Shown here in pieces: positions 7,811-14,264 of a stretch of 14,264 bases of DNA. Each line of letters begins with the position of its first letter. Positions within the stretch are counted from its first letter, which is position 1. The stretch spans positions 1 to 14,264 of the forward strand of contig JAJDBL010000260.1 in assembly GCA_029261375.1 (NCBI GenBank), written 5' to 3'. Below the pieces are notes generated by a model. The model had not been told where the DNA came from, ran no database searches, and worked only from the letters and a program-made list of their open reading frames with translations. The translations under genes were made by a program, and so were the position numbers. Origin of the DNA: Nitrospirales bacterium (GTDB lineage: Bacteria > Nitrospirota > Nitrospiria > Nitrospirales > UBA2166).

Positions 7811-7853
7811 AGGGAGAAGAAATCAAATGATATCTTCTCCCTTTGTTTTTTTT
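7811..7853 (+). terminator. Intrinsic terminator or attenuator in the leader
   Basis: AGGGAGAAGA (7811-7820) and TCTTCTCCCT (7833-7842) form a perfect 10-bp stem with a 12-base loop. TTTG and eight T follow directly. On the minus strand no T-tract follows the stem, so it works only for plus-strand transcripts. Only 37 bases separate it from the next start codon, which leaves no room for a separate standard promoter. Either it ends a leader RNA or it attenuates the operon. Confidence 0.85.
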
Positions 7854-7890
7854 ATGGATCATCTTTAAGTTCTCAATAGGGGGTGTATGT

Positions 7891-9426
7891 ATGAGCATCC
7901 GTAATTTTAAAGCAATAAGTATCTTGGCGTTGGCCATGCTTCTTGTGTTCGGCGTGGGCGCAGCCCTTGCCGGCGGCAAGTTGGATCTGGGCGACGACGG
8001 GTATACCCATCCCGTGACCGATGAAACCTTCGGCGCATGGAATGATGACTACGCAGCCTACACGGGCAGCGACAACCCAAACAATGTCGCCATTCCGTTG
8101 GCGCAGAAGTTGATCCAGTTGCCACCAGGAGCAGCGAGTGCCACCCGGAATCCAAATGGGGACGGCACCGGCTACACCGTGGGTAAGTGGAGCTCATGGG
8201 CTGGGGAATATAACGATAAGTTCCCTGTCAATGAGAACGGCACCCCATTGCCGCATAACGAAATGGGAAAACCGACCATGTTGAAGGCCGTCTTGGGCGA
8301 AAAAGCCTTCTTTGATGGGCGGTATTCTGGGGACACCAGCACCCCGTGCTCCAAATGTCATGATCCATCCCAGGGCTTCGGGACCTTCGACGACGTGTCG
8401 ACCGGGTACCCGAGCATCATTCACTGGCGGAACTCCCACACGTTCATGAACAACGCGTGGCATGACAAGTTCTTCTGGGATGGGCGGTCCTTGTCATTGG
8501 ATACGCAGTCCGAAGATGCCAACACCGGTTCGGGGCTGGCCGGCAACGCCACGTCAGAATTCATGTTGCCACGGCATTTCCAATCGGATGAGTACACCAT
8601 CGGGTTCTTCCAGGAGTTCAACGCGCCCCCGTCTATTCAAAAGATTGACTGGGCCATCGAAGTCTATGAGCGCATTGTGCGCTCCGATCCCAATGTCGTC
8701 CCCTTCGATCGGTACATGAATGGCGATGAAGATGCCTTGACGGATGAAGCCAAGCGCGGCTTGGAGCTGTTCAATGGTGAGTGGGATTGTGTTCGCTGTC
8801 ATTTTGGCCCATCGGGCATTGGCGTGCAGGATTTCTACAGCTTGGGCTTGCCCCGCGTGAGTTCATTTGACGACGATCCGTTACGTCAAGAAACCGTGCG
8901 GTACATTAACTATGGTGCCGGTCTCCATGGCGTCATGGACTGGGATCTCGACTATTTCGATGACTATGGCATCGGGATGCGGACCCACTTGAAAGAAGAC
9001 AACATGCATTTGAAGACTCAGCAGCTGCGTGAGCTGTGCTCCACCCCACCGTACTACCATCAGGGGACCCATTCAACGATCGAAGAGGCTGTCCGCTTCA
9101 AGCTCCACGGTGGCGGCAATCCGCATAAGGCCGATGCAACCGGCCGTGGCTTGGATGTGAGTGGTTGGCGAGATGAGGGGCGTGAAGACGAGGATCCGGG
9201 TCCAGGCACCGGCGGATTGCCCGGCCTGGTGAACTACAACCATGTGGGCAAATCCGGCGCCAATCTGAAGGTGATCAAGGATCCTTCGGATGACGATGTG
9301 GATGCCATGGTGGAGTTCCTCGAGTCCATGTGTACGCCGGAAGAATTCGGCGGCCCACCCTGGACCGAGCGGAAAGTTGATGTGCCGACTTATAGCCCAG
9401 ATCTCTATACGGGACCTCAGCCGTAA
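7891..9426 (+). CDS. Periplasmic di-haem cytochrome c peroxidase-like protein (IdrP-like)
   Basis: The start at 7891 has an AGGGGG-type Shine-Dalgarno 7-8 bases upstream and begins a clean signal peptide cleaved near ALA-GG (residue 27). The 511-aa product belongs to the bacterial di-haem peroxidase/MauG family. It has CSKCH (Cys153, Cys156, His157) and CVRCH (Cys300, Cys303, His304). The family block FFWDGRSLSLDTQ lies between the haem sites. The C-terminal LRELCSTPPYYHQGTHSTIEEAV corresponds to the usual 'apYmHdGs..tleevv' segment. The protein is longer than common Ccp enzymes (about 350 aa), with extra sequence before haem 1 and a Gly/Asp/Glu-rich insert near 425-450. Family members reduce H2O2 with electrons from cytochrome c or cupredoxin. 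As first gene of a Rieske/Mo operon it corresponds to IdrP1 or IdrP2 of iodate reductase loci; which of the two cannot be told here. Confidence 0.85.
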   Translation: MSIRNFKAISILALAMLLVFGVGAALAGGKLDLGDDGYTHPVTDETFGAWNDDYAAYTGSDNPNNVAIPLAQKLIQLPPGAASATRNPNGDGTGYTVGKWSSWAGEYNDKFPVNENGTPLPHNEMGKPTMLKAVLGEKAFFDGRYSGDTSTPCSKCHDPSQGFGTFDDVSTGYPSIIHWRNSHTFMNNAWHDKFFWDGRSLSLDTQSEDANTGSGLAGNATSEFMLPRHFQSDEYTIGFFQEFNAPPSIQKIDWAIEVYERIVRSDPNVVPFDRYMNGDEDALTDEAKRGLELFNGEWDCVRCHFGPSGIGVQDFYSLGLPRVSSFDDDPLRQETVRYINYGAGLHGVMDWDLDYFDDYGIGMRTHLKEDNMHLKTQQLRELCSTPPYYHQGTHSTIEEAVRFKLHGGGNPHKADATGRGLDVSGWRDEGREDEDPGPGTGGLPGLVNYNHVGKSGANLKVIKDPSDDDVDAMVEFLESMCTPEEFGGPPWTERKVDVPTYSPDLYTGPQP

Positions 9427-9443
9427 CGAATGAGAGAATGATT

Positions 9444-9478
9444 TGGTCGCGACGACCGCCAAGCAGTCGTCGCGACCA
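9444..9478 (+). repeat. Perfect 13-bp intercistronic hairpin without T-tract
   Basis: TGGTCGCGACGAC (9444-9456) and GTCGTCGCGACCA (9466-9478) pair perfectly around the 9-base loop CGCCAAGCA. No T-run follows, so it is not a classical terminator. It sits in the 108-base gap between the peroxidase and Rieske genes and may protect the 3' end of a processed mRNA or mark a cleavage point. Confidence 0.75.
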
Positions 9479-9534
9479 TGCGAATCTGAAAATGAACGAA
9501 ACTTTATTAACCTCTGTGTTGAGGAGGGTAACGG

Positions 9535-10119
9535 ATGGAAGTTAAGAAGAATGAAACAGCCGAAACACCCGAAGATTGTGGCTGTGGCGTCACCCGACGT
9601 CAGGTCATGGTTGGAGCGGCAGTTGGCTCGGCAGCACTCGCAGCCTCCGGTCTTGTGACCGGAAAGCCGGCGATGGCAGGTGACCGTATGGACGGATACC
9701 CGCGAAAACTGATTGGCAAGGTCAGTGCACTTCAGACTGACCAGCCGGTGGTGTTTACCTATCCTCAGGATTCTCCTTCTATTTTCCGGTCTGCGCTGAT
9801 TAAACTGGGCGTGCCGGCAAAAGACGGTGTCGGTCCTGAAGGCGATATCGTGGCCTACAACGGACGGTGTCCGCATCAGGGCGGCGAGCTCGTTCCTGAA
9901 GACGATACTCTTCGGTATGATGCCGCCTCCAAGACTCTCGGCCCCTGCCCGTGGCATTTATCTACCTTTGATGCGACGAACGAAGGGATTCTTACGAGCG
10001 CCCATTCCACTCAGAATCTTCCACAGGTTTCCTTGGAAGTCGAGGGTGACAATATTTACGCGGTTGGCGTCAAAGGGCTGATTTACGGCATGCCCGACAA
10101 CCTGATGAAAGTCAGCTAA
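9535..10119 (+). CDS. idrB: Tat-exported Rieske [2Fe-2S] subunit (AioB/IdrB-like)
   Basis: This is the putative small electron-transfer subunit of the Mo enzyme encoded next. GGAGGG (9523-9528) lies 6 bases before the ATG. A twin-arginine signal (TRRQVM, Arg21-Arg22) and hydrophobic stretch run to AMAGD near residue 49. The Rieske ligands are Cys112 and His114 in CPHQGG and Cys138 and His141 in CPWHLS. In disulfide-type Rieske proteins (CTHLGC...CPCHGS) two more cysteines stabilise the cluster. Here they are Gly117 and Trp140, so no disulfide can form and a lower potential is likely. The length of 194 aa fits AioB/IdrB. The large subunit has no signal of its own, so this protein probably carries it through Tat. 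Its gene ends 15 bases before the large-subunit gene. Arsenite oxidase AioB is the alternative name. Confidence 0.85.
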   Translation: MEVKKNETAETPEDCGCGVTRRQVMVGAAVGSAALAASGLVTGKPAMAGDRMDGYPRKLIGKVSALQTDQPVVFTYPQDSPSIFRSALIKLGVPAKDGVGPEGDIVAYNGRCPHQGGELVPEDDTLRYDAASKTLGPCPWHLSTFDATNEGILTSAHSTQNLPQVSLEVEGDNIYAVGVKGLIYGMPDNLMKVS

Positions 10120-10134
10120 GGGAGGGGAGAACAC

Positions 10135-12828
10135 ATGTCAGGAACAAGTTTAAGTAACGTATCGTTCGCGAAGGACGAGCCTGTCGACAAGGTGCCCCTT
10201 CCTCCTAAAGATGCGAAGGTGTATCCGACAGCTTGCGATTATTGCATCGTTGGTTGTGCGTATAAGGCGTTTGTCTGGCCAAAGGGTACCGAAGGCGGAC
10301 CGAAGGCAAGCGACAATGCCTATGGTGTTGATTTTCCACGGGTTGATGCGTTGGCCGGTTGGTGGCCAACCCCGAATCAGTACAATGAAGCCTATATTGA
10401 CGGTAAGCTTCACAGCATTATTGTGATTCCAGATGGCAACGCGACGGTGGTCAACCGTTCAGGAAACCACAGTATCCGTGGTGGTGCCATCGCTCAGAAA
10501 ATTTACAATCCCAATAAGGGCACCAGGGATCGTCTCCAGACTCCAATGTTGCGGGTCGGGAACTATCATCTTCCGGTGTCATGGGATACTGCAACGCGAG
10601 TCGCCGGTGAATTGATGCGTTATGCCGTCAATGAGTTCGGTGAATTGTCGTTGACAGGAAAAGTTGGTAGTTACATTTTCTGGGAAAACACCTACGCGTG
10701 GACCAAGCTCATGATGCAGCAGTACGAGACCATGATGGTCGCGCACCATGATAAGCCTTCGTGGAGCTTCGGAGCGGATAGCTCGGGTACGTCGGCGCTG
10801 GGTATTAATTCCTTCGCACCCGCTTACGATGACTATTCCGAATCTGAAGTCATTTTCTCATCTGGAACCGATTCCTATGAGGATCACACCGTGCTCTGGA
10901 CTGAGTGGATTCAGCAGGCCGAGCCAACCATGATTTATGTGCTTCCGCGTGTCTCCAAAGGTGTGACGTGGGCCACGGGCAGGGGTGGCGTGTTCTTTCA
11001 TATTTATCCTGGTACCGATGTTCCGCTCTACAATGCCATCTCCCGTGTCATTCTTGAGAATGGCTGGTATGACAGGAGTTGGTTGAACTACCATGGTGTG
11101 ACCCGTCATGACATTAACGCGGGTATGGGACGTGGAAAGCGGAACAGCTCCAAGCAATGGCGTACCACGAAGTGGGGCCAGACCCTTGCTGAGTTTAAGC
11201 AATTTATCTTGAATGACGAATTCTCCACCTTGGAAGCTGCCGAGAAGATTTCCGGCGTCAATCGTGCGGATATCGTTCGCGCAGCGGAGCTCATGGCGAA
11301 GCCAAAGCCAGACGGTTCACGGACCAAGACCTCGTTCCTGCATGAAAAAGGAAACTATTGGTCCAACAACTGGCTGAACAGTGCGGCGTTCGTAAACTTG
11401 TCGTTCTTGTGCGGCGCTGGTACTCGTAAGGGTCAGGTCATTGGCCGTGGTGGTGGTCACCAACGTGGCATGATTCAAGGACACAAGTATCTCTCCTTCA
11501 AGTCACCAGAGCGGTATGGGCAGAATGCACGACGTGCAGCCAATGTCGACCGTTGGGTGATGTCTGGACACGCACGGTTTATGTACTTGACCGCGTGTCA
11601 GTGGACCAACTGTAGCTGTGCAGCAAGTGAACTTTCAGAAAGCATTTTGGATCAGACCGTCAGAATGCCACAGCAGTTGACCAGTACGGATGCAGATCAT
11701 GCCATCCAGGTCTTTAAAGAAAGAATGCAAAACCGTGGTTTAGTGTTGGTGCATCAGGATGTCTATGCTCGTGACATCACGGAGATGGCCGACATCGTCT
11801 TGCCGGCAGCCCAATGGGGCGAGGCTGACTTGACTCGTGCGCAGGGCGAGCGTCGTATGCGTGCGTACAGTAAGTTCACCGATCCTCCCGGGGATGCCAA
11901 GCCAGACTGGTGGATTACCCAGAAGATTGCGCAGTACTCTGGGTTTGGTGCAAACGGCTTCAACTGGAAGACCAACAACGACGTGCTGAAAGAAGCGGCG
12001 CGCCATTCACGTAAAGGCGTGTTGGAGTATGCACCGCTCATTCGGTACACCAATCGGCTAGGTGTGAATGCCTTCAAGTTCATCCAGTCCTTGGGATCAA
12101 CGGGTATGCAGACGCCAATTCGGTTGGACTTGGGTAAATTGGTCGGAACCAAGAAGCTTCATTATGAGTCAGCTCCGCAGATGCGGCATGAAGAGAACAC
12201 CACGCATCATAAGAAGCTGTTCAACTGGTTTACCTTCTCCACCGGTAAGGCCATGTTCTTCAAGACCGATTGGAGACTGTTCTCTGATTACTTCGAGCGG
12301 ATCAAGCCGCGCGGTGACGAACTTTGGGTCACCAATGGCCGTGTAAATGAGATGTGGCAGTCCTTGTACGACGATCTTCGTCGGCCATATATCATGCAGC
12401 GGTATCCCATGAACTTCATTGAGATTCATCCTGACGATGCTGCTGCACGCGGCATCCAGACTGGTGACCTTGTTGCCGTCGAAAATGATGACCTCCTGAT
12501 TCAGACCGGTGGTATCTTCGGCGTCCGCGATGAAGACTCGCTCTTCACCGGGCTGATGAAAGCCGGAAACATTAAACGGTCTCGTGCTGCGATGACCGCC
12601 ATGGCCATTGTGAACACCGACGTCAAAAAGGGTGTCACGTACATGTACTTCCTGTGGCCAGGTTCTTCGTTTAACAGCTTGATGCACGATGTTCCGGATC
12701 CAATTACGGCTGCTCCGCGATATAAGACCGCGAAGGGCCGGATTCGTAAGATCGGTGAGACGGCTGCGAAGCGAAGCGGGATCCTGAAGGGTCTTGAGCA
12801 CAAGAACACCATGCCGGAGTGGGCATAA
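10135..12828 (+). CDS. idrA: Molybdopterin oxidoreductase large subunit of the AioA/IdrA family (putative iodate reductase)
   Basis: This is a 897-aa catalytic subunit of the DMSO reductase superfamily, arsenite oxidase branch, expected to be periplasmic. A strong GGGAGGGGAG lies 5 bases before the ATG. Cys34, Cys37 and Cys41 (CDYCIVGC) bind a cluster. Ser113 in GNHSIRGG replaces a fourth Cys, as in AioA [3Fe-4S]. The C-terminal block LWVTNGRVNEMWQS (from 730) opens the pterin-binding domain. AioA-like signatures also include WENTY and YEDHT. In AioA the arsenite site has His195 and Glu203 (HGGAGGGFE) plus Arg419 and His423. By motif alignment the equivalents here are Lys176, Glu184, Arg438 and His442, so one ligand is changed. 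It is about 70 residues longer than typical AioA. Two peroxidase genes in the operon match the idrABP1P2 composition. I infer iodate reductase or a related oxyanion enzyme; arsenite oxidase is less likely. Confidence 0.8.
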   Translation: MSGTSLSNVSFAKDEPVDKVPLPPKDAKVYPTACDYCIVGCAYKAFVWPKGTEGGPKASDNAYGVDFPRVDALAGWWPTPNQYNEAYIDGKLHSIIVIPDGNATVVNRSGNHSIRGGAIAQKIYNPNKGTRDRLQTPMLRVGNYHLPVSWDTATRVAGELMRYAVNEFGELSLTGKVGSYIFWENTYAWTKLMMQQYETMMVAHHDKPSWSFGADSSGTSALGINSFAPAYDDYSESEVIFSSGTDSYEDHTVLWTEWIQQAEPTMIYVLPRVSKGVTWATGRGGVFFHIYPGTDVPLYNAISRVILENGWYDRSWLNYHGVTRHDINAGMGRGKRNSSKQWRTTKWGQTLAEFKQFILNDEFSTLEAAEKISGVNRADIVRAAELMAKPKPDGSRTKTSFLHEKGNYWSNNWLNSAAFVNLSFLCGAGTRKGQVIGRGGGHQRGMIQGHKYLSFKSPERYGQNARRAANVDRWVMSGHARFMYLTACQWTNCSCAASELSESILDQTVRMPQQLTSTDADHAIQVFKERMQNRGLVLVHQDVYARDITEMADIVLPAAQWGEADLTRAQGERRMRAYSKFTDPPGDAKPDWWITQKIAQYSGFGANGFNWKTNNDVLKEAARHSRKGVLEYAPLIRYTNRLGVNAFKFIQSLGSTGMQTPIRLDLGKLVGTKKLHYESAPQMRHEENTTHHKKLFNWFTFSTGKAMFFKTDWRLFSDYFERIKPRGDELWVTNGRVNEMWQSLYDDLRRPYIMQRYPMNFIEIHPDDAAARGIQTGDLVAVENDDLLIQTGGIFGVRDEDSLFTGLMKAGNIKRSRAAMTAMAIVNTDVKKGVTYMYFLWPGSSFNSLMHDVPDPITAAPRYKTAKGRIRKIGETAAKRSGILKGLEHKNTMPEWA

Positions 12829-12847
12829 GTAAACTAGAGATCGATGT

Positions 12848-12908
12848 GACATAGGGAGCGCTGCCTTGCGAGGCCGAAACATTGCCTCGCGAGGAACAGC
12901 CCTATGTC
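12848..12908 (+). repeat. Long two-part intercistronic hairpin without T-tract
   Basis: GACATAGGG (12848-12856) pairs with CCCTATGTC (12900-12908). Inside it, CCTTGCGAGGC (12864-12874) pairs with GCCTCGCGAGG (12884-12894) with one G-U wobble in RNA, around a 9-base loop (CGAAACATT). A CTG/CAG pair bridges part of the internal loop. No T-run follows. It fills much of the 131-base gap between the Mo-subunit gene and the cupredoxin gene. Confidence 0.8.
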
Positions 12909-12959
12909 CTGCTACTTTCGACATTTAACGTTTCGTTGAATCAGGAGGTTTTAATCGAG

Positions 12960-13838
12960 ATGAAGAAGCTACTTACATTGGCGATTGCTGGGGTCTTTTT
13001 GGCCGTAGGCTTTGCCGCGACTGCAGATGCGCAGGTCAAAAAACCCGGTTACCAAAAGAAGACACCAAAGATGCAAAAAGAGGCCTATAAAGAAGGGTCT
13101 GCCGGCGGCGGATCCATTTCAGGAACTGTCAATTACGCTGGAGAAGTTCCAGGCGCAAAGCCGTTCACGATTTCCAAGAACCCTGAGGTTTGCGGGCAAG
13201 ACGGTTTGGCCTCGGAAATCAGCGGAGGCCAGCAATTTTCTAAAGACGGTAAGCGGATGTTTAATTTTACGCATGTCGTTGACAAAAAGATTCGCCATGC
13301 CGTGGTTTTCATCGATAACGTTGCTGAAGGCAAGCCCTGGGGCGACCTGGGTGCGAAGATGGATATCGTCGGCAAGGATTGCGGATTTTTTCCCTACCAG
13401 AATATCGTTCGTGACGGCACCACGGTCTTCGAGGCTGTGAACGAAGATTCAGTGTTGCACAACCCACATACCTTCTACTTCAAGGGCAAAGCTCGTAAGA
13501 CCTTCTTTAACGTTGCGGTTAACCCCAAGGGCGAGGCTGGCGACAAGACCGGATTCACCTTTGAGGGCAAGATGGCCATGAAAAAAGGCAAAGCCAGAAT
13601 CTTTAAGTTAGAGTGCGACCAGCATGACTTCATGCATGCCTGGGGATGGAATGCCTCCAACCCGTATGTTGCGATTGTGGGCGATGACGGAAGCTATTCC
13701 ATCGACGGCGTGCCTGATGGTACCTATAACGTCTGCGCCTGGCATCCTGACACTGGAATCTGGTGCGACGAAGTGGCTGTGGCCGCTGGAACCACCCATG
13801 ATTTCACGCTTTGCAACAAAATGAAAAAAGGCTGCTAA
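12960..13838 (+). CDS. Exported cupredoxin-like protein with C-terminal carboxypeptidase-regulatory-like strand motif
   Basis: The start at 12960 begins a signal peptide (MKKLLTLAIAG...) cleaved near ADA-QV (residue 24). AGGAGG lies 11 bases upstream (12943-12948). A further upstream in-frame ATG would run through the hairpin and is rejected. The 292-aa protein has a basic, Lys-rich segment (26-45), then GGSISGTVNYAGEVPGAKP. A blue-copper-like set of residues follows: His167 and His170 in LHNPH, Cys219, His222 and Met225 in CDQHDFMHAW. It ends with DGSYSIDGVPDGTYNVCAWHPDTG, a beta-sandwich motif of methylamine-utilisation/plastocyanin-like proteins. It probably binds type 1 copper and shuttles electrons between the Mo-Rieske complex, the haem proteins and the respiratory chain. 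Four further cysteines near the C-terminus (259, 269, 285, 292) may form disulfides. Confidence 0.75.
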   Translation: MKKLLTLAIAGVFLAVGFAATADAQVKKPGYQKKTPKMQKEAYKEGSAGGGSISGTVNYAGEVPGAKPFTISKNPEVCGQDGLASEISGGQQFSKDGKRMFNFTHVVDKKIRHAVVFIDNVAEGKPWGDLGAKMDIVGKDCGFFPYQNIVRDGTTVFEAVNEDSVLHNPHTFYFKGKARKTFFNVAVNPKGEAGDKTGFTFEGKMAMKKGKARIFKLECDQHDFMHAWGWNASNPYVAIVGDDGSYSIDGVPDGTYNVCAWHPDTGIWCDEVAVAAGTTHDFTLCNKMKKGC

Positions 13839-13872
13839 GAAACCTTAAGGTCGATTAATTGGAGGTAATGTA

Positions 13873-14264
13873 ATGAAAGCGACTCCGTTACGGAAATACG
13901 CCATCGTAGTGGCGGGAATTGCCGTGGCCTTCGGGTTCTTCCTGGCAATGTCCGTTGCTCCCACTGCGGTTCAGGCTCAGACGACAATCATCACTGTGCC
14001 TGATGTTGCACCGCTGCCGCCGGCACCGTTCACCGATGCTCGCATCGTGAACATCGGACGGCAGATGTACTATGACAAGCTCCTAGCTGCAGATGGACAG
14101 CAGGGTTGTAAGTTGTGCCACGACCCTAAATTCGGTTGGGCACATAATAAGCAAATTTCACCCGGCTATCCGGCCACAATGCACTTCCGCACTGCGCAAT
14201 CCGTTATAAACACCGTACACCGTGATGGCGGCGAAGTGGGACAGACAGGAATTTGGGGTGGTCT
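13873..14264 (+). CDS. Second haem c peroxidase-like protein (IdrP-like), 3' end outside the window
   Basis: GGAGG (13861-13865) lies 7 bases before the ATG, and the frame is open to the window edge (130 codons seen). It starts with a signal peptide cleaved near VQA-QT (residue 35). After a Pro-rich stretch comes NIGRQMYYDKLLAADG and the haem motif CKLCH (Cys79, Cys82, His83), followed by DPKFGWA. The order 'G+.lfyd..Ls.dg..sCa.CHdp..gwtd' is typical for haem 1 of the di-haem peroxidase/MauG family. A second haem motif is expected beyond the edge. It differs from the first peroxidase by its short N-terminal part before haem 1, so the two are not a recent duplication. It follows the cupredoxin gene after 34 bases, which include the 10-base palindrome ACCTTAAGGT. 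Confidence 0.8.
   Translation, partial: MKATPLRKYAIVVAGIAVAFGFFLAMSVAPTAVQAQTTIITVPDVAPLPPAPFTDARIVNIGRQMYYDKLLAADGQQGCKLCHDPKFGWAHNKQISPGYPATMHFRTAQSVINTVHRDGGEVGQTGIWGG

Larger units (their letters stand above)
7091..7890. other. 800-base divergent intergenic region with regulatory signals
   Basis: No convincing protein gene is present. On the plus strand it holds, in order: a Crp-type palindrome (7333-7348) with an extra half-site, a near-consensus promoter (7406-7433), an inverted repeat at the expected transcript start, a second hairpin, a second Crp-type palindrome (7597-7612) with a plausible -10 element downstream, a strong unpaired Shine-Dalgarno-like AAAGGAGGTG (7719-7728), and an intrinsic terminator (7811-7853). 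The part next to ispD (7091-7330) must contain the minus-strand promoter, but I could not identify a convincing one. Confidence 0.7.

Noticed and set aside
7694..7879. 61-codon plus-strand frame before the first peroxidase
   Set aside because: It reads straight through the strong terminator stem and T-tract, so it is unlikely to be a real protein in full.
7091..7890. tRNA, CRISPR or insertion-sequence remnants in the large gap
   Set aside because: No cloverleaf, no regularly spaced direct repeats, no terminal inverted repeats and no transposase fragment could be seen.
9444..9478. Hairpin after the first peroxidase as a rho-independent terminator
   Set aside because: The stem is perfect but no T-run follows on either strand, and the next genes clearly belong to the same functional set.
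9073..9957. 294-codon open frame on the minus strand
   Set aside because: It runs antisense across the end of the first peroxidase, a perfect hairpin and the Rieske gene, all of which have strong motif support. It has no recognisable domain.
10135..12828. Labelling the Mo and Rieske genes simply as arsenite oxidase aioAB
   Set aside because: The fold family is right, but the changed active-site His, the larger size and the two peroxidase neighbours fit iodate-reductase-like loci better. No arsenic gene (arsenate reductase, ArsB/Acr3, AioS/R/X) is visible.
12169..12924. 251-codon open frame on the minus strand
   Set aside because: It is antisense to the conserved pterin-binding domain of the Mo subunit and to the long hairpin. 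The composition looks like a shadow frame.

Overview
The window reads as part of a chromosome from an environmental, probably Gram-negative bacterium of moderate GC content. The exported c-type haem proteins, lipoprotein signal, Tat signal and non-mevalonate isoprenoid genes fit this. The mix of genes reminds me of Nitrospirota (Nitrospira-like) genomes, but that is an impression and not a proof. No mobile element, CRISPR array, tRNA or rRNA is visible.

Layout. (1) 1-2666, plus strand: the 3' part of a large VWA-domain protein of the NorD/CbbO type, then a translationally coupled 120-aa protein of unknown function. (2) 2750-4395, plus strand: malate dehydrogenase, a 31-aa single-helix membrane peptide, and an exported chalcone-isomerase-fold protein, tightly packed with an ATGA overlap. 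(3) 4529-7090, minus strand: ispD-ispF-cysE and a small lipoprotein, a compact operon for isoprenoid precursor and cysteine synthesis. (4) 7091-7890: an 800-base divergent intergenic region, rich in signals. It holds a near-consensus sigma70 promoter, two perfect TGTGA-N6-TCACA palindromes (Crp-type sites), a second possible promoter placed like a class II Crp promoter, and a strong intrinsic terminator only 37 bases before the next start codon. (5) 7891 to the right edge, plus strand: a five-gene periplasmic redox operon.

The redox operon is the most interesting part. It encodes a di-haem peroxidase-like cytochrome, a Tat-exported Rieske protein, a large molybdenum-bisPGD oxidoreductase of the arsenite oxidase (AioA) family, a cupredoxin-like protein, and a second haem peroxidase cut off by the window end. 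A Mo subunit plus a Rieske subunit plus two di-haem peroxidases is the composition of the dissimilatory iodate reductase locus (idrA, idrB, idrP1, idrP2). The gene order differs here and a blue-copper-like protein is added. By motif alignment from memory, the AioA arsenite-site His is replaced by Lys, while the nearby Glu and the downstream Arg and His are kept. The Rieske protein lacks both disulfide cysteines. I therefore favour an Idr-like enzyme, or a new AioA-family enzyme, over a classical arsenite oxidase.

Working model (inference): the Rieske protein carries the folded Mo subunit through the Tat system. In the periplasm, Mo centre, [3Fe-4S] and Rieske centres exchange electrons with the cupredoxin and/or haem proteins, and the peroxidases remove H2O2 or reactive oxyanion intermediates. 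Transcription seems to be controlled by a Crp/Fnr-family regulator and by termination or antitermination in the leader. Two GC-rich intercistronic hairpins without U-tracts may set the relative amounts of the subunits.
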